Positions 1-9,491 of a stretch of DNA of 56,211 bases are shown here, one piece after another. The notes beneath the pieces are model-generated. The model searched no databases. It saw only the letters and a list, made by a program, of their open reading frames with translations, and was not told the origin of the DNA. The DNA comes from Chara braunii (Eukaryota; Streptophyta; Charophyceae; Charales; Characeae): the NCBI GenBank assembly GCA_003427395.1, contig BFEA01000191.1, positions 2,067,013 through 2,123,223 on the forward strand. Direction: 5' to 3'. The translations under genes were made by a program, and so were the position numbers. How positions within the stretch are numbered: position 1 is the stretch's first letter; the number at the start of each line of letters is the position of its first letter.

Positions 1-46
<46 letters not shown>
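1..46. repeat. Poly-G tract at window edge
   Basis: 46 consecutive G from the first base. It may be a true homopolymer (a poly-C of similar extremity lies at 40590) or a sequencing or assembly artefact at a contig edge. Nothing upstream is visible. Confidence 0.9.
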
Positions 47-49
<3 letters not shown>

Positions 50-358
50 CAAAGGTTTTCTTCTTCTTCTTCTTCTGCTTCATTTCTGTCTTCTTCTTCT
101 CCTTGCTATGTAGCCTTGTGAGGTATGGCTTCTTCTTCTTCATGTTTTGTGCCGCGACAGGTATGCATCGGTCAGTGTTGGCAGGCGGACAGGTACGCTG
201 CAACCACCCCACCAACACCCCCACAACACCCGCCCCCCCCCACGCCCACCCCCCATGATTTTTTTTTTTGCACATCTATCTTTTCTCTGCGGATTCGGGG
301 AGATCTCGACAAGCGCAGTCCAACCCCATCATCAAAAAAAAAAAGAAAAAAGAAATCG
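47..358. repeat. Low-complexity CTT, C-rich and A-rich stretch
   Basis: CTT/TTC microsatellite (about 58-110), a C-rich stretch (about 200-255) and A-rich runs (about 333-352). No reading frame here looks like a protein family; the open frames are compositional. Confidence 0.7.
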
Positions 359-359
359 A

Positions 360-470
360 CCCGGTTTTGGGCCCAACCGGATTTCCGATTGGACCACCGG
401 GGTCCCAACTGGCCCGGTTGGGTCCGGTCCGGTCCAACCGGCCGGTGGCCGGTGCTGCCCTGGTACAAAT
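360..470. repeat. Array of short CCGG/GGTCC words
   Basis: A dense run of overlapping self-complementary words (CCGGTT, GGTCCGG, GGCCGG). It resembles the terminal arrays of the hAT-like elements at 24184 and 43691, but no partner array, terminal repeat or target duplication is visible, so membership is a guess. Confidence 0.4.
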
Positions 471-488
471 GTATTCAAGATGTACAAA

Positions 489-600
489 GGGACACCGGAC
501 CTGGTTTCCAGCAGGTGATGCTCCCCACCAATGGACAGGAGCCAGTGGCAAAGGGTACTGATGGGGGGTGCTCTTATCACCCCCAACGGTAACCCGAGTT
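489..600 (+). repeat. LINE 3'-tail hairpin repeat, copy 1
   Basis: It carries the conserved lead block of the dispersed tail repeat: a GGGAC start, a small hairpin ending TTTCCAGC and the block GCTCCCCACCAAT. A copy-specific hairpin follows with arms at 553-570 and 578-595 and the conserved loop core CTCTTAT. No long A tail follows; T and A runs start at 600. Other copies are the genuine 3' ends of LINEs (31665, 27377), so this is probably a severely truncated LINE or a SINE using the same tail. Confidence 0.6.
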
Positions 601-874
601 TTTTTGTTTTTTTTTTTTGAAAGAAAAAAAAAATTGCACAGCTCTACTGGCATCAATGCCAGAGATGGGCACACCAAGAACAGGTAGGGTGATTGCGGCA
701 GTGATAGCAGCAGCAGCAGCAGCCATTGCTGCACTGATGTACACACCTCCAGTGCAAGCTTCAGCCAACAGCCATTTTGGCTCAATTCCACACTTAGATC
801 TTGGGGAGGGGTTGGAGGTCCTGCTTGGCTCAGGTTGGGTGCGGTGAGGGACGAGAAGCTGGGAGTAGAACATA

Positions 875-2519
875 GGGCCTCGTTAAATCCTCAGGAATTA
901 GGACGGAGTCCTTGGAAAAATTTTCGGTTTTCGGCGTCATTGTTACACCACGTCCTAATTCGATGGGTCCCAAGGAAAACCCTTGGAGGTCTTTGCCCGC
1001 CAATTTCATACGCATACACGCAACCGTGGGGGTGGATGTCCGTCATCGTGCTGGGATGTCCGTGCATCCTCGGGCGTGGTCCAGTTGCGGCGGCGGGAGG
1101 CCTACCGGGCTGAAGAAAAAAGGGGCGCCAACATCTCGGTTCAAATTTCAAATTTTGATCCGCACGTGAGGTGTCCTAGTGGCTGGACTGGAGACTGGGG
1201 CGAAACGTCTGTGAGGAGTGATGACGGCCATGGCTTAAAAGGAGGGCATTGGAACGTTGGGCAACGTAGTGTGTATGTGTAACGGTTCTCTACTGCGACG
1301 TCGCCTTCGTGTTCCGCATGCTCTTCGGGCTGTCATAGCTGAGCGCGAACGTAACGCTTCCGTGGAACATGGAGAGTGCGAGGGCGGTCCCCATCGACGT
1401 GCAGAAGGTGCAGCGAGGGCGCCGACGGGCAAACAAGTGGTGGGTGCTTGTGCATTGCAAGTCCTGATGATGGAGCGAGAGCTCCCGGGTGGTGCGAAGG
1501 CATTAACAACATTGGAGAGAAACACGGTGGTTGCAGCTGTGTCAATCGTCGACATGCGTTATCGTATTGAGAGAACGACAACTCGCCTGAGGATGAGATT
1601 GTTCATTCGCAGGCAGAGGCAGCTGATGCAACAAGTGATGGATGCACACAATTGTGTGTAGTTATCAAAATCCGTTGTGCAATTCTGCTGCGCCATGGCA
1701 TCGAGTGTGATCCCGTGGGCAACGCTGAGATGGTGGATGAGGAGAAGGACGGGAGGGACATGGGAGGATCTTAGGCAGGTTGACGACTTGGCGGAGGGCT
1801 ATTACAAGCTGCGGAGTGTAGTCAATGGCATGCACCGGCTGTCTGCTGGAGGTTTCCCGCCTGTCCATCGTCGTCTTCCTCACCGTTTGTCGTTTTCGTC
1901 TACTGCCAGGACCCCGCACAACGACGCACACGTGAAACAACACGACAAGGAGCAGGAGAAAAGTGGCCAGCAGCAAGAGCGGGAACCGCTAGAGGACGTC
2001 TGCTATGAATCGCAGAACGCGAAGGTGTACCAACAAAGCTTGCATCAATACGCCCGGCAATAGCCGACAAATCGGCTGACAGTGCTTCAACATCACTTGT
2101 AGAAAAATTGAAAAATTCGACCGTTGGACAGCTTTGTGAAGCGCCTTGCAGCTGAAGAACCACCCCCACGCATTTCCGCGTCAACGGTAACGGTGGAAGG
2201 CCGTTGGGGGCCCGCTGCGTACTGGAGGACGGCGATGTCCACCCAATGGACCACGGACAACCTGTGCACCAACATCGACTCCAAATTCTCCTGTCGGCGC
2301 TCGCTCCAGAACACTCCGTCAATCGCGGCTCCTTTAACCCAAGGGACCTCGCGAGGACCCCTTGAATCCAAGGACGTTTTGGCTGGGGATTCTGAGGAAC
2401 CCAAGGAAATCTCTCGGGAGTGTTTTCATATTCATTCAAGGAATTTGGTGAATTAGGACGCGGTGTAACCATGCCAATTTCCTAAAAAATGGATTTCCAA
2501 CGAGGGTCTAACGAGGCCC
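875..2519 (+). mobile_element. PIF/Harbinger element, internally deleted (1645 bp)
   Basis: The ends are inverted: GGGCCTCGTTAAATCCTC on the left against the complement of GAGGGTCTAACGAGGCCC on the right. Both sides are flanked by ATA (872-874 and 2520-2522), a 3-bp target duplication as expected for PIF/Harbinger. The ends match those of the larger element at 37516-44105 (consensus near GGGCTCGTTAGACACTCC). A second inverted pair lies inside, GTTACACCRCGTCCTAATTC at about 947 and 2450. The interior holds only the N-terminal part of a transposase, so the copy is non-autonomous. Confidence 0.75.
1257..2063 (+). pseudogene. Harbinger transposase N-terminal remnant
   Basis: Two overlapping frames (1257-1661, then 1677-2063) resemble the N-terminal region of the transposase at 38127. 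The first has a helical Arg-rich part (TLERNTVVAAVSIVDMRYRI) comparable to the TAEKTAVAAAVNVILFRCQ stretch there. The second has RWWMRRRTGGTWEDLRQVDD, comparable to RWWMKRWTGGTWEDLRQCDD. The frame changes between them. The catalytic DDE core is absent, removed by the internal deletion, so this fragment cannot encode a working nuclease. The frames after about 1850 lose similarity. Confidence 0.7.
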
Positions 2520-2522
2520 ATA

Positions 2523-2854
2523 GGACGGGTGGTAAAGGATGGTGATACATAAAACTATGAAAGGGGCTGAGATTTCCACCGCTTTTCTTTGTCTCGAATT
2601 CTCCCATAGTAATTCTTGCCTTGTGACTTCTTCCATGTTCTTCCTTTCCCCCAGCCATTCTTCTTCAAACTACTTTTTCAGGGACTTTCTGTGTTTTTGG
2701 CTGCTGGTCTTGAATTCTGTCCTCCTCAATCGCCGCTCTTCTATCCTTCGAGAGATTTCAGAGAGCCTTAACCCATACATGAATATCTTCTGCAATATAT
2801 TCCCCACCATCTTCCCTGAACAGAATGTGCTGTCATTAGAGCTGCTTTTGGGTC
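2523..2854. other. Stretch without recognised feature
   Basis: A frame is open from 2539, but its first 100 residues (Phe/Leu/Ser-rich) match nothing I recognise. It may be the 5' continuation of the LINE debris that follows. Confidence 0.4.
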
Positions 2855-4265
2855 AACAAGATTGCATGGCAAGCAGTTACCAGGAACCCGCAAGGAGGAG
2901 GCCTGGGCATTATAGACCCAAAACAGGAAGCAATCGCCCTTCAGATGAAATGGGTTATCAAGATCCTAACCAAACAATTTATTCCTTGGCCCTAGACAGT
3001 ATAAGAAACCTGACACCAGCAAATTTCTCCACCCAGCATGCGGGGCCTCTTCTGGATCATGGTAAAAAAATGGTCAATCAAAACAGGGAGGACAGCAAGG
3101 AGAGTGCAGCATGAGATGACCAGTCAGCTTACCCCCTCGCCCAACCCTTACTGGTCGCCGACCCTGAAGGCTTGGTGTCGACTGATGCCCAACAAACATG
3201 GCGCGCCGAACAACAAAGAGGAAGTCCTCATGCAGCCTCTCTTCAGCAATCCATGGTTAAAGGATGCAAAAGGTAATCCCTGGACCCTCCGCGCAAAAGA
3301 CCGCAGATGGCTGACCTGGTTGGAGAGAGGAGTGTGGCAGATCAAACATCTGTGATCCACTGATAGAGATGACTGGCTGACGGACCAGGAGCTCCGAACC
3401 TCCCTTAGGGGGTGCCACTCATTGGAAACCAATATAGCAACGATACATTAGAGCATCCCCACTCAATGGATAGCTCTCCTAAGAGAAAGATTCACGTGGA
3501 AGCCAGGTGAATGGGGCCTACTAATCTCTCAGACTCCGCCCGTGAGGGCTTGTCGTTTCATTTCTAGATCAGATTCCTCCAACTACCAATCCAGCTTCTT
3601 ATCTTACCCTATCTCCAAACACAATCTTCAGGAACTGGAAATCCAGGACGATATCCCTCAAACAGAGCGGCTAGAAACCTTCCTTCTTAGAAAGGTCAGA
3701 GTCACCCAGAACAGACCATGGGTCATATTCCAGCCATAACTTCGCATTGATGACCTACAATTCGACCCTAAGGAATGGATGTGGAAACAAGGCTCCAACA
3801 GGAAATCAAGAACAATTTCCGAATACGACATGAAATCCAGCTACGACCTCGGGTTGCAGACGACAGACCCGAACCCCGGGCTAAAAGAGAAGTGGCAAAA
3901 CATCTTGAACCTAGTCCCCTCAATCCCGTTCACCATTCCCTGGACCAAATAACTTCTTATCAGGCCCGTTAGAATCCGCAACATGCAATGGCTCCTAGCC
4001 CATGCAGCCCTCCCGGTCAATCAATGGCTCCACAAAAGAAGGAAACACTCAGACCCAAACGGCTCAAGACTCTGCGTTTTGTGCAACAACAACACACCAG
4101 AAGATATCCCCCACTGCCTCCTCTACTGTCCTGAAGCGAACTGGATCTGGGACAAAGTTCGACAACTATGGTCCATCCTCTTTTCAGCATCACCCCCAAA
4201 CACTTCCCCTCTAACTATCCTACTCCTCTCTAACATTCCCAGGAAGTTCAAAGGCAGCGAGGAGG
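2855..4265 (+). pseudogene. LINE ORF2 C-terminal fragment (RT zinc-binding type)
   Basis: Successive frames spell the region downstream of the RT domain in plant-type LINEs. First comes GGGLGIIDPKQEAIALQMKW (about 2895-2955), the typical GGLGI-D-x-AL-KW block. Then QPLFSNPWLKDAKGNPW (about 3233-3290) with RGVWQIKHL, and last MQWLLAHAALPVNQWLHKR with CVLCNNNTPEDIPHCLLYC (about 3983-4135), the Cys/His RT zinc-binding region (zf-RVT family). The pieces lie in different frames with stops between, so the copy is dead. It is cut at about 4267 by the poly-T of a minus-strand LINE. The endonuclease and RT catalytic parts are not present upstream. Confidence 0.75.
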
Positions 4266-4312
4266 TCTTTTTTTTTTTTTTTTTTTTTTTTTNTCAANAA
4301 AGGCCCATATGC

Positions 4313-4432
4313 AAGACCTCTATCCTGGTGGTGGTAAGAGAACCACCGGGATTGAGGCTTTGCCAATCGGGCCGCTCCATCTATTGGTGGGGAGCATCAC
4401 CTGCTGGAAACTGGGTCCAGCGTCCCATAAAT
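4313..4432 (-). repeat. LINE 3'-tail hairpin repeat, copy 2
   Basis: The lead block lies at the 4432 end and the poly-A at the 4268-4292 side. Copy-specific hairpin arms are at 4317-4335 and 4342-4357; both spell CCTC-ATCC-GGTGGT on the minus strand, unlike the GTGCTAGTGGT arms of other copies. The loop core CTCTTA is kept. Confidence 0.75.
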
Positions 4433-4739
4433 ACATCTTTGTAACACAGTACATCATTGAAACTGACACCATCGCCCCATACCCAGATCTATTCTTCCCC
4501 CTCATCCTACAGCAGGGTTGGGTATTGGGGGGGCGCACTGGGGGGCACCAGTGGAATCTCCCTCCGTCCCCATAACCCCTGCCGTCCTCCCGACTGTCCT
4601 CAGGGCCCTAAAGCGTCTCCTGCTGGAAACCGAGTCCAGCGTCCCATAGATAGGATAATGACCTGCCGTACTTTCTTGATTGTGCCGCCTATTGCTGGAA
4701 ACCGAGTCCTGCGTCCCTTATCAGTTCAATCAGTTCAAT

Positions 4740-5708
4740 TCACACAGGCCCAAAAATTCTGAATATGGAAGAAACAGCAGAGCTCATCGGAAAACTAGTA
4801 GAAAACAACAGACTGAGATTGAGTATACTCCAGGTGCGGGACCAGAAAACGGAATGCATTTGGTCGAGCTTATCTTTAGCTACCTTCCATTGGGTCGCTA
4901 TCTCGTACTGAACTAATGTCCAGATTTGTTCTATGGCTTCACCATCCTCCACCAGTGCCCCATCTATCTCAAAGCAGCATCTTTTCCACCATATGGTCCA
5001 TAGAACACTCCGTCTTCCTAGGTTGAACATATTTTCCTCAAAAGTATTCCCTCGGATTGGGGGGTAGTANCCTAACAGNAGAGCCCTNCAGTCCCATGGC
5101 CATGTTGCGCNAGGAACTATGTGGCGCCATATCCTATCCCAGCTCCTCCANAGTAATACTGNNGCGGGGCATTGGAGGAAGATATGCTCAATGGTCTCGG
5201 CCCGCCTCCGCCCAGGATAGCTCGAGAGGCACTTCTGGCACCATGGCAGTGCCTTCCCTTGTTGTTCCAGACGNGTGTGGTCTNTTAGCCANTCATTAGT
5301 TGGAAGGCACCTGTGCTCGATCTGCCACTGGAGAGCGGAGATTTTGGCTGGTCTGTTGCTATACTGTGCAAACCACCGGATGGGTTTCAAAAGTTTACGG
5401 TCAACGTTGAGGTGGCGATACCATCTGTCCTCTACACGATCCCGCAGGTTGCATTTGGGTCTGAGCATTCGGTACACCGATTTGGATTTTAAGCTTTATA
5501 GTGTCAGTGTGTTGGATTCCCTTCTCCCGGTTGGTGAGTTCAGGATCCAACACCACTCATCAGGGTCCAGGGGGAGGTCCTCAATTGGGACCCTTGGTCG
5601 AAACCTCCTCTGGCGCCCTCCGTTCTCTGTAACCCTGATGCGGTACACCTCTTTTATGTTCTTCCAAATGAAGGGTTGCTGGTTGCTTCGCAGTTCCTCG
5701 TCCTTCAA
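4740..5708 (-). pseudogene. LINE ORF2 C-terminus with zinc-binding motif
   Basis: On the minus strand, 5708-5496 contains DLPLDPDEWCW, comparable to NLPLDPAEWVW at about 30435. Next, 5477-4740 has RPAKISALQWQIEHRCLPTN, then LPWCQKCLSSYPGRRRAE, then TIEHIFLQCP. The Cys-x2-Cys and His-x4-Cys pattern is the RT zinc-binding finger. It then has WKRCCFEIDGAL and a helical tail. It is clearly homologous to the plus-strand LINE C-terminus at 30571-31407. The two parts are in different frames, and the RT catalytic domain is missing because the element is truncated. It belongs to a different lineage from the fragment at 2855. Confidence 0.75.
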
Positions 5709-5724
5709 AACGGAAAAGACTTCT

Positions 5725-5970
5725 ATAAGTACGTGGGCCGTTTACTGGGGCTTCCATTCGAAGCTTATGTCACTTCTCCTTTTCACCTTCCAGCACCGGG
5801 CAGGTGTCAGACTCTATACATCGTGTTACCACTTGGCAGAGTCCTGTGTTTTTAATAAGCAGTCGCTACCCCCTGTTATGTGCCACTTTTGTCTGTTTTT
5901 GCAAAGAAAAGCACTCCTTCTCCCGAAGTTAAGGAGTTATTTTGCCGAGTTCCTTGTCAGCTTCCCTTCC
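5725..5970 (-). rRNA. Partial organellar large-subunit rRNA (mitochondrial 26S type)
   Basis: The complement reads as bacterial-type LSU rRNA. Plus-strand signatures include ACGTGGGCCGTTTACTGGGG, CAGCACCGGGCAGGTGTCAG, CAGAGTCCTGTGTTTTTAAT, CCTTCTCCCGAAGTTAAGG and ATTTTGCCGAGTTCCTTG, in the order found in the 1700-1900 region of 23S-like rRNA. The wording is closer to my memory of plant mitochondrial 26S than to chloroplast 23S, but I cannot align it. It is only about 245 nt, with substitutions (GAAGTTAAGG where GAAGTTACGG is usual) and an extra T in GGCCGTTTACTGG, so it is a nuclear fragment and not a working gene. Confidence 0.75.
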
Positions 5971-6004
5971 CGAGCCCACAAACAAGGCTAAGGTTTTGGG
6001 GGGC

Positions 6005-6038
6005 GAGCTGCATGACGGGAAACTGTCACGTGTGGTTC
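6005..6038 (+). ncRNA. Group II intron domain 5 fragment
   Basis: A 34-nt segment folds exactly as group II intron domain 5. A 9-bp lower stem starts GAGC and ends GGTTC, with the catalytic AGC. A 2-nt AC bulge lies on the 3' strand, then a 5-bp upper stem and a GAAA tetraloop. Every lower-stem position can pair, with G-T wobbles. A possible domain 6 and 3' end follow to about 6072, with poor pairing. No exon or intron-encoded protein is recognisable. Organellar introns are the usual home of this motif, so with the adjacent rRNA fragment it suggests organellar DNA in the nucleus. Confidence 0.75.
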
Positions 6039-6089
6039 TGAGGGAAGGCGTTCTGCACTGACCCCTATCCTACATCATGATATCTTTTT

Positions 6090-6770
6090 TTTCTTGATGG
6101 TGATTCTGATCTTCGTGTAGCTCCAGTAATCTAATTCTTCAACTAAATCACTCAAAAATGCTAAATTCAATATAGAATTAGATGGCGGAAAATATCCTCA
6201 TCCAAGAAGCAGAGACCAGAAAAGCACGCATTCAAGAGATGAACATTCCTGAAGAACTGGTTGTTAAAGGGCAAGATCGCCACCATAGCGGTCAACAGGC
6301 TGATATGGAAAAAGTGGCATGAAGCGTAGCCGCAAAGCAACGGAACACCACATAATCTACGGAGGAGGAATAGTTCAACGAGCACAAGAACAAGCAGGGC
6401 AACAAGCAGGATACAATCAAGGGTTCAGGTTGGAAGAGGGGTCCCTCTTTAACGAAGACAAGGAGTGCAGTCCCAAGAAGGACAAATTGAGGCTTTAGTC
6501 TCAGACATACAGACATCTCTCCCAGTTTTGTGCTTCAACGCCTATTCGACAGGGCAAGCTGACAGTCAATCCGCCGAAGCAGGAGTAATCAATGCTGGTC
6601 AGGGTTCCTTCGGCCAGACGGAAGGAAGCGTGAGTGTGTATGATAATGTATTCAATTTTGACTTGCCGGGGGAATAGGAACCGGACTGACGCTCCGCAGA
6701 ATGGATATGGAGCCAGGACCATAAGGACCTGTTTAAAAAAGAAAAAAGAAAAAAAGAAACAGTGATGATG
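6090..6770. other. Unassigned stretch, Gln/Lys-rich frames
   Basis: Frames on both strands are short. A plus frame at about 6300-6500 is Gln-rich, as retroelement ORF1 proteins often are, but no motif supports a call. A-rich and T-rich runs begin at 6732. Confidence 0.3.
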
Positions 6771-6773
6771 ACC

Positions 6774-6980
6774 TTTTTTTTTCTTTTTTTTTGAGAAAAT
6801 TCCACCTACGACAACAGATACTAGTGATGGTGAGTGCATGCACCTACCTGTCTTGCAGGGGGCTCCAGTCTATTGGTGAGGAACTACACCTGCTGGAAAG
6901 CGGGTCCAGCGTCCCCTGAGATAAAATGTTGAGTTGGTAAATCAGCACGTGCTGGGAACCAGGCCCATCGTCCCTCATGA
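6774..6980 (-). repeat. LINE 3'-tail hairpin repeat, copy 3
   Basis: Poly-T (about 6774-6792) is followed by a degenerate hairpin, the complement of the lead block (about 6862-6915) and a second partial lead block (about 6942-6975). The doubled lead block is also seen in the tail of the LINE at 4268-5725. The hairpin of this copy is weaker than the others. Confidence 0.6.
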
Positions 6981-8774
6981 GCTTAGGTAATACTGCTGAT
7001 GCTTGCAGAATGATGATGGTGAGAGGATACTGATGATAAGGAACTGAGGATGAGATGGTAATTAATCTATGAAAAACTATACAACCCCTGGCCTCAAAAT
7101 CTATGTGTGCAATTCCTAGCCTCCTCTACACTGGACACAACACCCCAGAGACTATATCCTCCTAGCCAATACCAGCCATAGCTGTCGTGTTCTCGCCACC
7201 AAGGCTAAACCCGGCCCCTTAGGTTGTCGTGGCAGCCCTCCCCAGCTCATCACTGGATTGCCTTCCGCCTTCGACTAATCCCCAGATCTCTCTACCAGGC
7301 CTCATGCTCCTGCTTCAAACAGGTCACAGGGCTACGCCCCAGCACCGGCCAGCATCCTTCTGGCATCGGCAAACCAAGAGCACAGAACGCAACAGCTTGG
7401 CCAACGTGAGCCAGGATTTCACCATCCCTAAAATCCTGCATCCTCTGCGAAAAAGAAGACCAGATGTCGCATAGACTTGCAAAAAAACAGATAACCTTGA
7501 TAGAGCATGATCAGTAATATACTACGTGACCTGGATCTTTACAGACAGTCGTCTGTCTCCCATACACGAATGTAGTACAGATTACAAAGGAAGATTGGAA
7601 AATCTGCCCCCCTTCCCTCCTTCCCCACCTATCCCAATGCTGCCTCCACCGAAACGGTTTGCCCAGATTGCAAGCAGCCCCTCTCAGCCCCAACTTGGGA
7701 CAGACCCACATCCCCCCCCCCATCCTACAAAGGGATACAGTTCCCTCCCAAAGTGTGACTCTGCCCACGCTTTACTCTAATCTGCCCCCGCTGGAATGTG
7801 TTCGTCCACCCCAGCCCCAGAAAAGAGCAATCCCCTAAATCTGCCCGCACCCCTCCAGGGCTTCACTTCCCACCTTGTGAAGCCCCTGGAGAGTGGAGCT
7901 CTCCCCTACTACATCAACCCTCCATCCAACAGAAAAAAGGCCATTGAGGAGGAAAATTGTGACAGGATAAGCATACTTTGCTCATAGGACGCTTAATGTG
8001 GTGCTTGCCTCCCATTGGTACCGGTCAGCAATCTGAGCACTAGACAAAGCTGCCCAATCCAAGAATGCTGCACTTGCTGGCTTGGAGGGGCGCAGGGGGG
8101 AAGATAGGGAAGGTGGAATGGAAGGGTAGCAACAAGGGACTCAAGAGAAGTGGGAAGTCATCAAAGACTACAGGCTTGTCTTCCACGAATGGACCAAGGT
8201 GGGTGCATCAATTCGAACAAGACCAAGCGAGGATTTCCCAGACCCATTCCCCCCCCCGTCAAACTCCTAGGTACGACTGGCATGGTATGGAATGGAAGCA
8301 TAAAGCGGACAAAAGAGGATAGGAGCAAAACATGCAATGTTACAGCAGCAGCTAACAAGGATACACAACAGATGGGGCCAGAGGGGGAACCTGGGGACTA
8401 GGGTTTAAGGGATGGGCGGAAAGGGTTTAGGGCTTAAAGGGGGGACACCAAGGGCCCTGGACAGAAACAGAACAAAAGATCGCACTAGTAGGACCTGATT
8501 ACCAAGGCAGGACAGTTCAGACCTGATGCCCTGCTAAGGGTGACGAGGAAGTGGTGGCAGCAGCAGTATGTTTCCCTCAGTCAACAGGAATGGTAGCTAA
8601 ACGGCTAGAGGTCATAGATAGAATCAGGCAGCCCCTAGAGGGCTGAAGAGGCAGGCTAGCTCACCGACACACACATTAGTACCCGTACAGTCAATCCCCC
8701 AGATGGTCAGGGGTCTCAATGCTGGCGGGCACAACACAATGACCTGGATATAACAAGGTTTCTCTGATTGTACA
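6981..8774. other. Retroelement-like debris, unresolved
   Basis: No intact gene. The stretch 7285-7500 recurs, diverged, at 19405-19590, so at least that part is a dispersed repeat. Plus frames at 7526-7987 are Pro/Ser-rich with no recognised domain, as in LINE ORF1 linkers. The part 8065-8400 is A/G-rich with nothing recognised. Confidence 0.35.
7285..7500 (+). repeat. Dispersed repeat, first copy (second at 19405)
   Basis: It shares ordered blocks with 19405-19590: AGATCTCTCTACCAGGCCT, GGTCACAGGGCTA, CCAGCACCGGCCAG versus CCAGTACCGGCCAG, CCATCCCTAAAATC and AGACCAGATGT versus AAACCAGATGT. The family is unknown; a LINE interior is possible. Confidence 0.6.
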
Positions 8775-8925
8775 GGGGAAGTTGGACCCGTTATCCAGCA
8801 GATGCAGCTCCCCACCATCTCCCCACCAATAGATGGAGCAGCCCGAAAGCTACTACTAGAGGGGGCTGTTCATATCACCCCTTCTAGTAGACACCCACGG
8901 CTTTTTCAACCAAAAAAAAAGGGAT
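8775..8925 (+). repeat. LINE 3'-tail hairpin repeat, copy 4
   Basis: The lead block is at 8779-8840, with a short internal duplication of CTCCCCACCA. The copy-specific hairpin has arms CTACTAGAGGGGG (8853-8865) and the complement of CTACTAGAAGGGG (8877-8890). A short A run follows at about 8911. Confidence 0.7.
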
Positions 8926-8929
8926 TAAT

Positions 8930-9170
8930 AATCTGGGCTACCAGCCGTACCGCCCTGGTCATCTTGTTTGCCCGGGCGGCTGGCCGTCCAGGGGCAAAAG
9001 AAGGTCCCAGCAAAAAAAGGCCAAAACAAAAAAAAAAACAAATACGGCTAGGCTACCAGAGTGGCCCTGGACCACTTGCCCGGCAGTTGCTCAGTTTATT
9101 TTTCTGCATAACATAGTTTTTTTTCAGATGTTTTCGATTTTTTTTTTTTTTTTTTTTTTCTGTGAAGGCC
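8930..9170 (+). mobile_element. Fragment related to hAT-like core family
   Basis: Positions 9091-9140 contain GTTTATTTTTCTGCATAACA followed by a T run and TTTTCAGAT, the same core as at about 43905-43940 and, inverted, at about 24350-24400. The left side (8935-9085) has GGCTACCAG, GCCCGGGC and CTGGCC words like a terminal array. I see no convincing terminal repeat or duplication, so the boundaries are approximate. Confidence 0.5.
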
Positions 9171-9486
9171 AGATTTCTGGAGATTATGAAATAGAATTTG
9201 GAATAGAGCAGCTATGGAAGCAAATGAAAAAAATAAAGACATGGAAAATCTAGATACTGGTTAAAAGATTCAGAGATTAAAAACTTAAGAGATTTAGGTG
9301 TTAAGGAATACCCTTCAGGTTAGTTAATACTAAATAGCGAGGATCCAGGAGTTGAAAGTACAATGAATCGGGAATATAATTAGGAAATTAGTACGGATAT
9401 TTAATAAGGTTGAAAATTGTGATGATGATTATGGTTGTGGTCAGTACGATTATTAGATGATCGGATGATGAATAGTTGATGAAATG
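9171..9486. other. A+T-rich stretch, nothing recognised
   Basis: A+T-rich sequence between a T run and the LTR retrotransposon, without a reading frame or repeat that I can support. It provides the left target-site flank of the gypsy element. Confidence 0.5.
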
Positions 9487-9491
9487 ATAAC

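Larger units (their letters stand above)
4268..5725 (-). mobile_element. 5'-truncated LINE, minus strand
   Basis: Read on the minus strand this is the last part of a LINE: C-terminal coding region (5708 down to 4740), a 3' UTR, the tail hairpin repeat (4432-4313) and a poly-A (poly-T at 4268-4292). The 3' UTR holds two further partial lead blocks (about 4612-4652 and 4690-4718). The 5' end runs directly into a mitochondrial-type rRNA fragment at about 5725, also on the minus strand. I could not find a target duplication. Scattered N bases lie at 4293, 4299 and between 5070 and 5292. Confidence 0.7.

Noticed and set aside
489-600. The dispersed hairpin repeat as a tRNA gene, tRNA-derived SINE head, hammerhead or HDV-like ribozyme
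   Set aside because: No A or B box, no acceptor stem, no CTGANGA core, and no P1 partner for the GGGACGC start. It is best explained as a LINE 3' tail.
5725-5970. A functional rRNA gene
   Set aside because: Only about 245 nt of a roughly 3-kb molecule, with substitutions, joined to LINE sequence.
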